From: an uncultured Planctomycetales bacterium | GTDB lineage: Bacteria; Planctomycetota; Planctomycetia; Isosphaerales; Isosphaeraceae | Length of the DNA stretch: 19,928 bases | Assembly (NCBI GenBank): GCA_937907525.1 | Contig: CALCIB010000302.1 | Location: 1-19,928 of the forward strand | Direction of reading: 5' to 3' | In this document: positions 1 to 8,210 of the stretch, piece after piece | How positions within the stretch are numbered: the first letter of the stretch is position 1 | Layout: each line of letters opens with the position of its first letter | The notes under the pieces: generated by a model | The model's database searches: none | What the model was told of the DNA's origin: nothing | The model's input: only the letters and a program-made list of their open reading frames with translations | Position numbers and translations under genes: made by a program

Positions 1-44
1 CTCATCCGGCCCTTCGGGCCACCTTCTCCCTCAAGGGGAGAAGG
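1..44. repeat. Double-hairpin intergenic repeat, terminator-like
   Basis: Two adjacent inverted repeats are visible: GGCCC/GGGCC around TTC (8-20), then a 9-bp perfect stem CCTTCTCCC/GGGAGAAGG (22-30 with 36-44). Similar 'CTCATCCGGCCCTTCGGGCC' segments are common dispersed intergenic repeats in many bacteria, from general knowledge. It could act as a terminator for a gene to the left of the window, but no U-tract follows. Confidence 0.5.
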
Positions 45-141
45 CGATGATCGCCACGGCCTCTGAAAAAGTGTCGGGTCGTCAGCCTGGGGGGAGAGGG
101 GACGTCGGGAAGCCTCGGATCCTTCGCGAGAATCCATCCCC

Positions 142-1677
142 ATGTCCCCTTCGTCTCCAACCCGTCGTCTGCGTCCACTGGCCGCCGCGACGCTCGCCGC
201 GGCCCTGTTCGCGGTCGTCGCCGCGACGGGCGATCGGCTGGGCGGCTGGAAACCGGCGCTGCTGCTTCCGCTGGGGTTGGCGACGGCCGCCTCGTTCGCC
301 TGGCTGGCCTGGGCCGCGCTCCAGCAACGGCGGGACGAGCGAACCGACGACGAACCGATCCCGCTCGATCCGGCGGCGCTCGCCGAGGCCGCCAAACGGG
401 AATCGGAGCGCGTCCGGGAGCACGTCGAGAAAATCCGCGACGCCCGCCGCCGCGAGGAGCTGCGCGGGGAATTGGCCAGGCTGGACGCCAGCCGCGACGT
501 CGAACCGGCGCGGGCGGAGATGGACCTGGTCGTCTTCGGCACGGTCTCGGCGGGCAAGACGTCGCTGATCAACGCGCTCGTCGGTCGCGACGTCGGCGAG
601 ACCGGCGCCGTGATGGGGACCACCCGCCAGGGCGAAAGCCACGTCTATACCCTGGAAGGCGCCGAGGGCGTCCTGCGACTGGTCGACACGCCGGGACTCG
701 CCGAGGCCGGTCTGCAGGGCGACGCCCACGAGGCCGAGGCCCGACGACTCGCCGAGCGCGCCGACTTGCTCTTGTTCGTCGTCGACCACGACCTGGTCCG
801 GAACGAGCACGCCGCGATCGTGGCGTTGGCCAGGCTGGGGAAGCGGTCGATCGTCGTCTTCAACAAGAAGGACCGCTTCCCCGACGCCGACCGCGACGCG
901 ATCCTCGCCAAGCTCCGCGAGCGGCTGGCGGGCGTCGCGACGGCCGCCGACGTCGTGGCCGCTTCCGCGTCGCCTCGACCGATCCCCGTCCGCGTCGTCC
1001 AGGCCGACGGCTCGCATGAGACCGTGCTGGACGTTCAGGAGCCCGACGTGAAAGACCTTCGCGACCGAATCGCCGCGGTGCTGGCGAACGAGGGCAAACT
1101 CCTCCGCGCCGCCAACGTCCTGCTCAAGACCCGGATGGTGGACCGCGAGGCCCAGGATGTGTTGGGCGACGAGCGGCGTCGGAAGTGCGCGAAGTTGATC
1201 GAGCATTATCAGTGGGTCACGGCGACCACCGTCTTCGCCAACCCCGTCCCGGCCTTGAACCTGGTCCAGGGCGCGGCGGTGCAGCTCGACCTGATGGCCG
1301 ATCTCGCCCGCGTCTACGACCTGAACCCGTCGTCCTCCCAGCGTCACGCGCTGGCGGGGAATCTGGGGCGGGCCATGCTCGGGGCGGGGCTGCCGGAGGC
1401 GGCGACGTCGGTGGTCGCGGGGATCTTCAAGCGGACCCCGGCGACCTTCGTGGCCGGCGGGGTTGTCCAGGCGGCCACGGCCGCCTACCTGGCCCGCGTC
1501 GCCGGCGAGGCGCTCGCGGAGTATTATCGTAATGGCGAAAGCTGGGGGCCCGGCGGGATCGAGGCCGCCCTCCTCGCCCGGTTCGAGGCCCTCGGCCGGG
1601 CCGACTTCCTCCAGCAGTTCGCCCGCCAGGTATTCGACCGTATATTGAGCAAGACGAGGCCCGCGACCCAGGATTGA
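142..1677 (+). CDS. Membrane-anchored GTPase of the Era/HSR1-like 50S-binding class with C-terminal DUF697-like region
   Basis: The protein has 511 residues. The N-terminus holds two hydrophobic stretches (about 13-29 and 38-60), then a charged helical linker (about 65-125). The GTPase core follows, with P-loop GTVSAGKT at 133-140, DTPG (G3) at 182-185 and NKKD (G4) at 241-244. The C-terminal third is alanine-rich with hydrophobic helices, as in DUF697-type GTPases that associate with membranes. The product is therefore a predicted GTP-hydrolysing protein at the inner membrane; its target is unknown. The ATG at 142 gives a sensible membrane N-terminus, though the Shine-Dalgarno is weak. A paralogue starts 21 bases after the stop with the same domain order, so the pair looks like an old tandem duplication in one operon. 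The GTPase fold is certain; the cellular role is not. Confidence 0.88.
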   Translation: MSPSSPTRRLRPLAAATLAAALFAVVAATGDRLGGWKPALLLPLGLATAASFAWLAWAALQQRRDERTDDEPIPLDPAALAEAAKRESERVREHVEKIRDARRREELRGELARLDASRDVEPARAEMDLVVFGTVSAGKTSLINALVGRDVGETGAVMGTTRQGESHVYTLEGAEGVLRLVDTPGLAEAGLQGDAHEAEARRLAERADLLLFVVDHDLVRNEHAAIVALARLGKRSIVVFNKKDRFPDADRDAILAKLRERLAGVATAADVVAASASPRPIPVRVVQADGSHETVLDVQEPDVKDLRDRIAAVLANEGKLLRAANVLLKTRMVDREAQDVLGDERRRKCAKLIEHYQWVTATTVFANPVPALNLVQGAAVQLDLMADLARVYDLNPSSSQRHALAGNLGRAMLGAGLPEAATSVVAGIFKRTPATFVAGGVVQAATAAYLARVAGEALAEYYRNGESWGPGGIEAALLARFEALGRADFLQQFARQVFDRILSKTRPATQD

Positions 1678-1698
1678 CGCGAGGGAACGGACCAGACG

Positions 1699-3141
1699 AT
1701 GGAGACGACGACCGATCCCGACCCCTCGCCCCCCGGTCCCGGCGCCGAGGCCGTCGGCCCGCTGCTCGACGACCTGAAACGCGCCGCCGCGGCCGCCGAC
1801 GGCCAGGCCGGCGCCGACGCCGTCGAACGCGCCCGCGACAGCCTCAAGGCCACGCTCGAAACGCTCCGGCTCTCGCCCGAGGAGGAGCGGACGCTCGCCC
1901 CGCAACTCGAACGGCTTCGCGCCCTGGCCAGGAAGCTCGACGAGGCGACCGTGGAGATCGTCGCCTTCGGCATGGTCAGCCGGGGCAAGTCGTCGGTCCT
2001 CAACGCGCTCTTGGGCCGCGACGTCTTCGAGGTCGGCGCGACCCACGGCACCACCGTCCGCCGCGGCGCCCAGGAGTGGATCGACGCCGAGGCCGGCGGC
2101 TTCCCCGACGCCCGCCTGATCCTCGTCGACACCCCCGGCATCGACGAGATCGGCGGCGAGGTCCGCGAGGTCCAGGCCCGCGACGCCGCCCGCCGCGCCG
2201 ACCTGATCCTCTTCGTCGTCTCCGGCGACATGCAGCGCCTGGAGGTCGACGCCCTCTCGGAACTGCGCCGCCACCAAAAACCGATCATCGTCGTCTTCAA
2301 CCAGGTCGACCGCTACCCCGACGCCGACCGCGACGCGATCCTCGCCACGATCGAGGACGAGCGCGTCAAGGGTCTGGTCCGCCCCGAGGACGTCGTCCTC
2401 TGCGCCGCCCGGCCCGACCCGACGCCGATCAAGATCAAGACCCCCGACGGCGCCGTCCGAACCGAGTGGGAGCGGCCCTCGCCGTTGATCGAGCCGTTGC
2501 GGAATCGAATCCTGGACGTGCTGGGCCGCGAGGGCAAGGCGCTGGTGGCGCTCAACGCGCTCCTGGCCGCGGGCGACCTTCACGCCGAGATCCTCGACGG
2601 CAAGGTCCGCTCGCGGGAGGAGGAGGCCGACCGGCTGATCTGGCGGTACGCGCTGGCGAAGGGGGCGGCGGTGGCGATCAACCCGGTGCCGGTGGCCGAT
2701 CTCGCCGGCGGCGCGGCGGTCGACGTGGCGATGATCCTGGCGTTGAGCCGGGTCTACGGGATCCCGCTGACCCGTCCCGCGGCGATCAAGCTGGTCCGCG
2801 ACATGTCCATCGCGTTGGGCGCGACGGGACTGGTCCACGTCGCGGCGCGGTTGATCGGCAGCGGGGTGAAGGCGTCGATGGCCGGCTTGACCGTCATGTC
2901 CGGCGGCCTGGCCGCGCCGCTTACGGCGCTTGGCTACGGGGCGATCGGCCTGACCCAGGCGGCGGCCGGCGCGACGGCCTCCTACGTCATCGGCCACGCG
3001 GCCGGGACATATCTGAGGCAGGGGGGCCAGTGGGGGCCTCGGGGCGTGAAGACGGTGGTTCAAGACTTGCTGGCGCAAGCCAGGGCCGATTCGATCGTCG
3101 ATCGACTTCGGGACGAATTGAGGACTCGGATCAAGCCATGA
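1699..3141 (+). CDS. Second GTPase, paralogue of the preceding gene, DUF697-like C-terminus
   Basis: The protein has 480 residues. It lacks the N-terminal membrane segments of its neighbour and starts with an acidic, alanine-rich helical region (1-85). GTPase motifs are P-loop GMVSRGKS at 91-98, DTPG at 144-147 and NQVD at 201-204. The phrase RxPDADRDAILA after the G4 motif is shared nearly word for word with the upstream gene, which supports paralogy. The C-terminal half has several hydrophobic, glycine/alanine-rich helices (roughly 310-450), consistent with membrane association. Its stop overlaps the next start as ATGA, so three genes are probably cotranslated. Two GTPases with related but non-identical C-termini suggest a heteromeric membrane GTPase, but this is inference. 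Confidence 0.88.
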   Translation: METTTDPDPSPPGPGAEAVGPLLDDLKRAAAAADGQAGADAVERARDSLKATLETLRLSPEEERTLAPQLERLRALARKLDEATVEIVAFGMVSRGKSSVLNALLGRDVFEVGATHGTTVRRGAQEWIDAEAGGFPDARLILVDTPGIDEIGGEVREVQARDAARRADLILFVVSGDMQRLEVDALSELRRHQKPIIVVFNQVDRYPDADRDAILATIEDERVKGLVRPEDVVLCAARPDPTPIKIKTPDGAVRTEWERPSPLIEPLRNRILDVLGREGKALVALNALLAAGDLHAEILDGKVRSREEEADRLIWRYALAKGAAVAINPVPVADLAGGAAVDVAMILALSRVYGIPLTRPAAIKLVRDMSIALGATGLVHVAARLIGSGVKASMAGLTVMSGGLAAPLTALGYGAIGLTQAAAGATASYVIGHAAGTYLRQGGQWGPRGVKTVVQDLLAQARADSIVDRLRDELRTRIKP

Positions 3142-3575
3142 AGAAGCAGGACGTCCGCAACGCAACGATCCTGGTGGCCGTCGTCCTGGGGTTCGTGGGC
3201 TTCGTCGTCTACGAGTCCGTCACCACCCGCCCGAAACGGGACGCGACGCGCGTGTTCCTGAAGCTGATCGACGCCGTGAACCGACCGGGGCTGTCGGACG
3301 AGGAGCGGATCGAGACGGCCCGCAACTTCTTCTCCGCCCGCCGCCTGGCCGCCGGCCCGATCCGAGTCGCCGACGGGACCGTCGAGGGCCTCAAGCCCGA
3401 CGTCGATCACAACTTCCCGGTCTGGCGCGACGGCGCCTCCTTCCTCCTCCGCCCCACCGACCGCGACGGCGTCGTCTACCGCATGGTCGAGGAGAACGGC
3501 CGCTGGCGCTTCGACGGCCCCGCCGGCCACCGCCACGGCCGCGGCGAGTTCGTCCCGGACCCGGAGACCCCTTGA
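3138..3575 (+). CDS. Small single-pass membrane protein of unknown function
   Basis: The protein has 145 residues, with an N-terminal transmembrane or uncleaved signal segment (about 8-27, after MKKQD) followed by a soluble domain presumably outside the cytoplasm. The soluble part begins with an amphipathic helix containing FLKLIDAVNRPGLSDEERIE and ends with a charged, histidine-rich tail. I do not recognise the domain. The ATG overlaps the stop of the second GTPase by four bases, which decides the start and implies translational coupling. It may be the membrane partner of the two GTPases, judged only from the operon. Confidence 0.75.
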   Translation: MKKQDVRNATILVAVVLGFVGFVVYESVTTRPKRDATRVFLKLIDAVNRPGLSDEERIETARNFFSARRLAAGPIRVADGTVEGLKPDVDHNFPVWRDGASFLLRPTDRDGVVYRMVEENGRWRFDGPAGHRHGRGEFVPDPETP

Positions 3576-3738
3576 GGACCGCCCTACTGTGGTTTTGGCA
3601 TCATGGGTTTGCATGTGACTATAGGATTAGTTACTCTGCTGGCTAACGCCTTGGGTTCGCCCGAAGGGCCGTGTCCACACCTGCCCTTTCATGTCCTGCT
3701 GACGACCATCCACGCAACAGCTAACGAGGGATATCGTG
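3576..3738. other. Intergenic region, AT-richer than its surroundings
   Basis: This gap lies between the GTPase operon and the secreted-protein gene. Composition changes visibly here from GC-rich coding sequence to more mixed sequence. I see no convincing terminator stem, promoter hexamer pair or RNA gene. GAGGG at 3726-3730 serves as the Shine-Dalgarno for the ATG at 3739. Confidence 0.4.
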
Positions 3739-3798
3739 ATGTCTGGATCGAAAGGCCGTCGGTTCCGTGCCTAGGTTGATTCACTGGAGGACATCAGA
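3739..3798 (+). pseudogene. N-terminal planctomycete extracellular motif cut off by an in-frame amber codon
   Basis: An ATG at 3739 with GAGGG eight bases upstream opens the peptide MSGSKGRRFRA, then TAG at 3772-3774. The same frame continues as VDSLEDIRLLSSLLPE straight into the long open frame of the next gene. The whole segment matches the planctomycete N-terminal pattern (basic R-R-F-R, then LExLEDRxLLS; Planc_extracel type). So the true start of the secreted protein is very probably here, and TAG replaces a sense codon, with CAG or GAG one change away. Confidence 0.7.
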
Positions 3799-5295
3799 TT
3801 GTTATCCTCCTTGCTACCTGAATCAGGTGCGTCTCCTCCGTCACCGTCAAACGCATCGGTTTCCCATCGCGGCCAGTCGATTGATAAGCAAGGGAATTCA
3901 AATTTCGATTCATCGAACACGGCATCAAATCTTGGCGGCCTCAGCCACAGGCAGTTCGCTGATCCGTGCGCGCTGGCTTCGGTGGGCTTCATGCGCCACG
4001 ACAAAACTCGGGCGGTCGTCGACCAAAGGGCTGCACGACATTCTCCGCCGTGGCCGCGTGTCCGGAAAGGCGATTCGGTCCATGGCGTGTCCGCTTTGAG
4101 GAGGCCTGCGATCCCCTTGCCCGCGAAGCTGGAAATGCCGGGTACATTTGGCTGGACTATTTCCGCCGCGCCCACGCCTACTGTCGCTATGCGGCGGCCT
4201 TCGGCGTTGGTGCCCTTTGGCGGCGTGTCCTCCACTCTCACGGCGGGCCCCAACGATCCGATAATTGGATTTGATCCAGCTGGCGGAGGTGTTATTTACC
4301 GTGAAGGCGATGGAACGTACTCTGACGTAGTCGGCGATTCCGCTACAATGTATATTCAATCGCCTAACGGTTCTAATTTTACTGCGCTTACGGTTTCGGT
4401 CACGGGTGCATATGCGACAGCGACCCAAACCACGTCCACCGGCGCGGTGACGGCGTTCGCCAATCAAACGAGCGTGGCAGAGGCCATCGGAACCACTGTG
4501 GGCGCCGCCAGGTGGTTTTGGGATGAGCACCCAGGAGTCCATGAAATCACCGTGCAGGCCTCGTACGCGAACGGGACTAGCGGTACTACTGTCATCGATG
4601 TGAATGTGGCTTCACCAACCTATTCGCTCTACAAGGACGTGTATCAAAAGCTGATATTCACGCCGTTTGCTACAGCAGGTATAAACAGTGTCGGCTTTCT
4701 TCAGATTGGGCCTGGTGGCGAGGTGGGCAATGCATTTACTGCGACCGTGAGCCTTCCGCCAGGACGCAATGGAAATTTTGGATTTATTCAGCTTGTCGAA
4801 TCAAGCCGTACGATAGGATTCAGAAATAGCACACCTCTACAGGTCAACACCAATGGTTTTGTTTTGGACAACTGGACTGGCTCTACTGGCAACCCGATCC
4901 TCCTGAGCGGGTATTCGGCGGCACTCTCTCCCAACGGCAATGGGACAGTGTCGCCAAACGGAGAGGCGAACGACAGCCCTAATCTAGGGGGTAAGACGAA
5001 TTTGTTCCCGACGGGAGACTATATAACTGGCTTCGAGTTTGACTATAAATTTAAAACTTATCTGGTGTTCCAAGCTTATACTAGTCAAAATACTGGAATC
5101 TGGGTGGCAATTGGCAATCTATCTTGGGAGGTTGAGGGAGCGGCTATATTTAATAATCAAAATTACACTTCACAGAGCGACTATGCTGACCCTGCCCACT
5201 GGACCATTAATGTGAGAACGCCGGCCACGGCCGGCACCATCAACGGCACTGCCGGCAACACGATCCCAAAGTGGAGTGATTACATTAAAAAGTAG
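3799..5295 (+). CDS. Secreted planctomycete surface protein, beta-rich; probably 5'-truncated by an amber codon
   Basis: The frame open after the amber codon gives 498 residues from TTG 3799, which has GGAGGA seven bases upstream and could support reinitiation. Residues about 1-140 are low-complexity and rich in S, R and P. From about 145 the protein looks like an extracellular beta-sandwich protein. It is rich in T, S, G, N and aromatics, has a WFWDEHPGVHEITV segment typical of Ig/PKD-like folds, and shows repeated VxV strands. The C-terminal half (about 290-490) is another glycine/asparagine-rich beta domain I cannot name. Codon usage is less GC-biased than in the neighbours, suggesting transfer or relaxed selection. 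Without the 5' motif the product may not be exported, so the gene may be nonfunctional. Residues 50-140 have odd composition, and a compensated frameshift there is not excluded. Confidence 0.65.
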   Translation: MLSSLLPESGASPPSPSNASVSHRGQSIDKQGNSNFDSSNTASNLGGLSHRQFADPCALASVGFMRHDKTRAVVDQRAARHSPPWPRVRKGDSVHGVSALRRPAIPLPAKLEMPGTFGWTISAAPTPTVAMRRPSALVPFGGVSSTLTAGPNDPIIGFDPAGGGVIYREGDGTYSDVVGDSATMYIQSPNGSNFTALTVSVTGAYATATQTTSTGAVTAFANQTSVAEAIGTTVGAARWFWDEHPGVHEITVQASYANGTSGTTVIDVNVASPTYSLYKDVYQKLIFTPFATAGINSVGFLQIGPGGEVGNAFTATVSLPPGRNGNFGFIQLVESSRTIGFRNSTPLQVNTNGFVLDNWTGSTGNPILLSGYSAALSPNGNGTVSPNGEANDSPNLGGKTNLFPTGDYITGFEFDYKFKTYLVFQAYTSQNTGIWVAIGNLSWEVEGAAIFNNQNYTSQSDYADPAHWTINVRTPATAGTINGTAGNTIPKWSDYIKK

Positions 5296-5370
5296 AAGAT
5301 CAGTGTTTTGAAGGTGTTCGGCTGATAGGCCGATCGCTCTCTTCATTGCGTGGCGGGCAGGGATTCGGTG

Positions 5371-5928
5371 GTGCGAACAATTGAGTTGAAGACAATGTCA
5401 TACATTGTGATCGCAATGGCCACATGCCTGTCTTGTCTTGGCGACGAGGGAGGCCAGAACGCTCACCGGCCGCATCGCGTAGACGTGTCCGTCGCTGTGA
5501 ACAAGCATGTCTATCGGCCTCTGGAGCCGATCCATCTCGTCTTCACCGCCATCAACGTCGGCGACAAGGATGTATTTTATTCGTCTCTGTCCGTTCCTTA
5601 TGAGCGGTTCGATGTCGTCGTCCGTCGCTACGACACACTCGGCAAGGAAGTCGAGGTGGGCCGCACGGCCTACTACATCCATGAAGTCGAGGCGGCGCCG
5701 ATTATATCATATCCCCGCGGGCCATGGGCCCCAGGGTCGAAGTGGGTTCAATCGTTCGATGCGAATCTGCTTTACGACATGACTCTGCCTGGACGCTACT
5801 CAATCACGATCGAGGTGCCGTACTGGAAAGAGGAACCGGAAGCCGTGGCCGGCCTCGTCGACCCACTGCAAAAGTTCGTGTCGCGATCGAAGCCGATCAT
5901 CGTGGAAGTCGATCGTATTCGGGAATGA
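5371..5928 (+). CDS. Small secreted or lipid-anchored Ig-like protein of unknown function
   Basis: I prefer the GTG at 5371, with AGGGA seven bases upstream, because it gives a basic n-region before the hydrophobic stretch SYIVIAMATCLSCLG. An ATG at 5395 and a GTG at 5350 are alternatives in the same frame. The cysteines could be a lipid attachment site, but the sequence is not a perfect lipobox. The mature part reads VDVSVAVNKHVYRPLEPIHL followed by a conserved 'xNVGDKDV' turn. That is the pattern of Ig-like/BsuPI-type beta-sandwich domains found in many envelope proteins. It follows the secreted protein gene by 75 bases on the same strand and shares its more neutral codon usage. Function is unknown. 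Confidence 0.7.
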   Translation: MRTIELKTMSYIVIAMATCLSCLGDEGGQNAHRPHRVDVSVAVNKHVYRPLEPIHLVFTAINVGDKDVFYSSLSVPYERFDVVVRRYDTLGKEVEVGRTAYYIHEVEAAPIISYPRGPWAPGSKWVQSFDANLLYDMTLPGRYSITIEVPYWKEEPEAVAGLVDPLQKFVSRSKPIIVEVDRIRE

Positions 5929-5961
5929 TATTCTTGAAGGGCGGTCGAAGGCCATCGTCTC

Positions 5962-6258
5962 TCAGTCCAGTCGTCGAGGGCCGCCTTTGGAGCCGGGGAA
6001 CTTGGCCGTGATTCGGAACTCGCCTCCCATCGCGCGGGCTTGTAGCCGTCGTTTCTCGGCCGCCAAGCGGAGGAGTTCGGCGCGGTATTTCACGGCCAGG
6101 GAGGCGAATTTCGCCCGCGTCTCGGGCGAGTCCAGATCGGCACCCTTCAGCGACTCGAAGACGAGATACCCGGCCTCCAGCCTCGCGGCCCCTGCCGCGA
6201 ACTAAGCCTGTCTCTCGGTGGAGAAGGAAGACAGCACGTCTTCAAGCTTCACGCTCAC
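5962..6258 (-). pseudogene. Small helical protein gene interrupted by an in-frame TAG
   Basis: On the minus strand a GTG at 6258, seven bases after GGAGG, opens VSVKLEDVLSSFSTERQA, then TAG at 6204-6202. The same frame continues for 79 codons to a TGA at 5964-5962. That part starts FAAGAARLEAGYLVFESLKG, is alanine/leucine/glutamate/arginine-rich, and ends in a basic tail. Codon usage and helical character continue across the TAG, so this is most simply one 98-residue gene with a CAG or GAG codon changed to TAG. The segment after TAG has no good start codon. It lies 35 bases downstream of the bitopic protein gene and was probably the last gene of the ExbB/ExbD operon. The product family is not recognised. 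Confidence 0.6.
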
Positions 6259-6293
6259 CGTCAAGCCTCCAGAGGGTGAACCGGCTCGCGTCG

Positions 6294-7163
6294 TCACGGA
6301 CCTTCTTCCTTCTCGTCGTCCCCCTGGGATTCGACCCATGCCTGAAGGTCGGCGGAGGGGATGTCGTCTGGGAAGGTGCGCGTGGGGGCGGCGCGGCGGT
6401 GGGGGAAGGAGACGTACTGGATCAGGCGGTACGACCAGCGGCCCAGCGAGACGACGAACAGCACGCCCACCGTCACCAGCGACCAGAACAGGACGCGGTC
6501 GGACTGCTCGGCGGGGGTGGCGACCGCGGTTCGGTCCCAGCCGAGCTTGCCCACCAAGACCGGCGCGGCGCGGGCGACGTCGCCGGCTTGGTACTTCATC
6601 AGCTTCAGGAAGTAGCCGTTGAAGACGACCCGCTCGTGGACGTCGGTGCCGATCGGGAAGCCGTCGGGGGGCTTCTCGAAGACGCAGTCGTAAAGCAGCC
6701 GACGCACGTCCGGGGTGGTGATCCACGCCTCGTACAGCCAGCCGGTCTCGCTGAGCTTGGATTCGAACCGGATGACGCGGAGGGCCGTCCCCTGGATGTG
6801 GATCGGGACGCCGCGGTAGAGTTCGGGACGCTCCCAGAGGTGGGTCAGGACGACGTCGCGGCGGGCCTCGGCGGCGAGTTCGGCGTGGGGCGTCTCGCGG
6901 GCCTTTTCCAGCAAATGGGCGTAGGCGGCGTTGTCGCGGAAGCCCATCGGAGTCCGGTCGGAGACGGTCTCGAACGCCTCGTCGCGGTCGGGCTCGATCG
7001 GCTTGGCCGGGCCCCCGGCGCGGAGGGGGTGCTCGGCCGCGGGGCCCATGGGGCGGTGGGCGGCGTAGTAGACCGCCCCCCAGCCGGCGACGGCGATCGC
7101 GGCCAGGAGCGCCAGCTTGGGGAGTTCCGAGCCGTGGAAGAACGGGCTTCGCAGGTCGGGCAT
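6294..7163 (-). CDS. Bitopic membrane protein in an ExbB/ExbD operon, function unknown
   Basis: The protein has 289 residues with two hydrophobic segments (about 16-33 and 223-241). These bracket a roughly 190-residue domain that is probably periplasmic. That domain contains conserved-looking phrases such as LYRGVPIHIQGTALRVIRFE and VFNGYFLKLMKYQ, which read like a small beta-barrel. A short cytoplasmic tail ends with an acidic stretch. Its ATG lies two bases after the stop of the second exbD-like gene, so it is almost certainly cotranscribed with the proton channel genes. It may be an effector or anchoring partner for the ExbB/ExbD motor in place of TonB, which is absent here. That role is inferred from position only. 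Confidence 0.75.
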   Translation of the reverse strand: MPDLRSPFFHGSELPKLALLAAIAVAGWGAVYYAAHRPMGPAAEHPLRAGGPAKPIEPDRDEAFETVSDRTPMGFRDNAAYAHLLEKARETPHAELAAEARRDVVLTHLWERPELYRGVPIHIQGTALRVIRFESKLSETGWLYEAWITTPDVRRLLYDCVFEKPPDGFPIGTDVHERVVFNGYFLKLMKYQAGDVARAAPVLVGKLGWDRTAVATPAEQSDRVLFWSLVTVGVLFVVSLGRWSYRLIQYVSFPHRRAAPTRTFPDDIPSADLQAWVESQGDDEKEEGP

Positions 7164-7165
7164 GG

Positions 7166-7672
7166 CTAGGCTCCGTCGCCGGCCCTCAGCTCGTCGAAGC
7201 TCAGCTTGGGCTCTTTCTTGGCGCGGATGAAGGCGTCGGTGAAGGCGTTGATGATCGTCATCAACTCGGAGTAGCGGAGGTTGGGGTCGACCTTGATGAG
7301 GGTCTGGTCGAAGGGGGCGTCGGGGTCGAGGAGTTGGTGGTCGAGTTCCGCGGCCAGGGCCTTGGGGTCGTCGGAGACGTCGAACTCGGCGATGTTGATC
7401 TGGGCGAGCCGGCCCTGGTCGTCGGCGCGGAGGACGACGGGGAGGGTCCGCAGGGTGGCGGGGAGGTCGTTGGTGGCCGCCGCCTCGGTGGCCGCGGCGG
7501 CCTCGGCGGTCACGGGCTGGGGCGGCAGCAGGTTCATCATGAACTGCCCCTCCACCGGCGCGGGGCGGTAGGTCAGGACGAAGAACGTCAGAAGCTGGAA
7601 CGCCATGTCCAGCATCGGCGCCACCGGCACGTCGGGCGCGTCCATCTCCAGTCCGCCGCGTTTGCGAGCCAC
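7166..7672 (-). CDS. ExbD/TolR-type biopolymer transport protein (second copy)
   Basis: The protein has 168 residues. The short cytoplasmic N-terminus is followed by the signature transmembrane helix VAPMLDMAFQLLTFFVL, with the channel aspartate at residue 22. A periplasmic domain after a proline/alanine-rich linker ends in the typical LIKVDPNLRYSELMTIINAF segment of ExbD/TolR. The start is GTG at 7672, seven bases after GGAGG, since no ATG fits the pattern better. With ExbB-type partners these proteins convert proton-motive force into motion that energises the envelope. It is the third gene of the operon, 34 bases after the first exbD copy. I leave the symbol empty because substrate and system are unknown. 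Confidence 0.88.
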   Translation of the reverse strand: MARKRGGLEMDAPDVPVAPMLDMAFQLLTFFVLTYRPAPVEGQFMMNLLPPQPVTAEAAAATEAAATNDLPATLRTLPVVLRADDQGRLAQINIAEFDVSDDPKALAAELDHQLLDPDAPFDQTLIKVDPNLRYSELMTIINAFTDAFIRAKKEPKLSFDELRAGDGA

Positions 7673-7706
7673 TCCCAGCCCTCCCGGTCCAATCGTCGCG
7701 ATTCGT

Positions 7707-8180
7707 TCAGCTTCGGATCATCGCCTTGAGGGCGAACTTGCGGAACCCCTGGGATTGGCACGCCTTGATGATTCCCAGCACCGCGCCGAAGGTGGTCTCC
7801 TTGTCGGCGCGGAGGATGATGGTGGTCGGCAGGGTGTCGACGGCCGAGTCGAACTTCACGCCGGAGGTCCGCAGGCCGAGCTTGACCAGGTCGGCCTCGT
7901 GTCGGATCGCCTGGGCGGCCTCGTCGATCCCCAGGATCCGATCGCCCTTGAGCATGCGGCCTTCCGAGTCGACGTTGAGGACCAGGCGGTCCTGGGCGAT
8001 CCGGGAGTCGTCCTCGACCGGGCGGGCGGAGCCGGCGTCGGGGAGGTTGATGCGCTGGTCGTAGTTGTCGTTGGCGAAGTTGATGACGAGCATGAAGAAC
8101 GTGATGAGCTGGAAGACGATGTCCAAAAGCGGCGTGAGGTTGGGCTCGGCCTTCTCCTTCGAGATCGCGGCTCCGCTCAT
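7707..8180 (-). CDS. ExbD/TolR-type biopolymer transport protein (first copy)
   Basis: The protein has 157 residues. The N-terminus contains NLTPLLDIVFQLITFFML, the ExbD/TolR transmembrane helix with its essential aspartate at residue 20. The periplasmic domain has the family pattern TIILRADKETTFGAVLGII, followed by QGFRKFALKAM. GGGGAG lies eight bases before the ATG. The gene is 30 bases after the ExbB-like gene. Two different ExbD proteins beside one ExbB are common in planctomycetes and bacteroidetes and suggest a heterodimeric ExbD pair in the channel. The family is certain; the process it powers (uptake, gliding or envelope maintenance) is not shown. Confidence 0.9.
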   Translation of the reverse strand: MSGAAISKEKAEPNLTPLLDIVFQLITFFMLVINFANDNYDQRINLPDAGSARPVEDDSRIAQDRLVLNVDSEGRMLKGDRILGIDEAAQAIRHEADLVKLGLRTSGVKFDSAVDTLPTTIILRADKETTFGAVLGIIKACQSQGFRKFALKAMIRS

Positions 8181-8210
8181 GGCGACGGCTCCCCGGTCGT
8201 TGGCGACGTG

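Noticed and set aside
82..3165. Very long open frame on the minus strand opposite the two GTPases
   Set aside because: It is rich in G, R, D and V with no recognisable domain, and lies exactly antisense to two genes with clear GTPase motifs. In GC-rich DNA such antisense frames arise from codon bias.
3771..4542. Overlapping frames in other registers around 3.8-4.5 kb as separate genes or a decayed transposase
   Set aside because: None shows a recognisable motif. The plus-strand frame joined to the LEDxRLLS motif is the best supported, although a compensated frameshift in 3950-4230 cannot be excluded.
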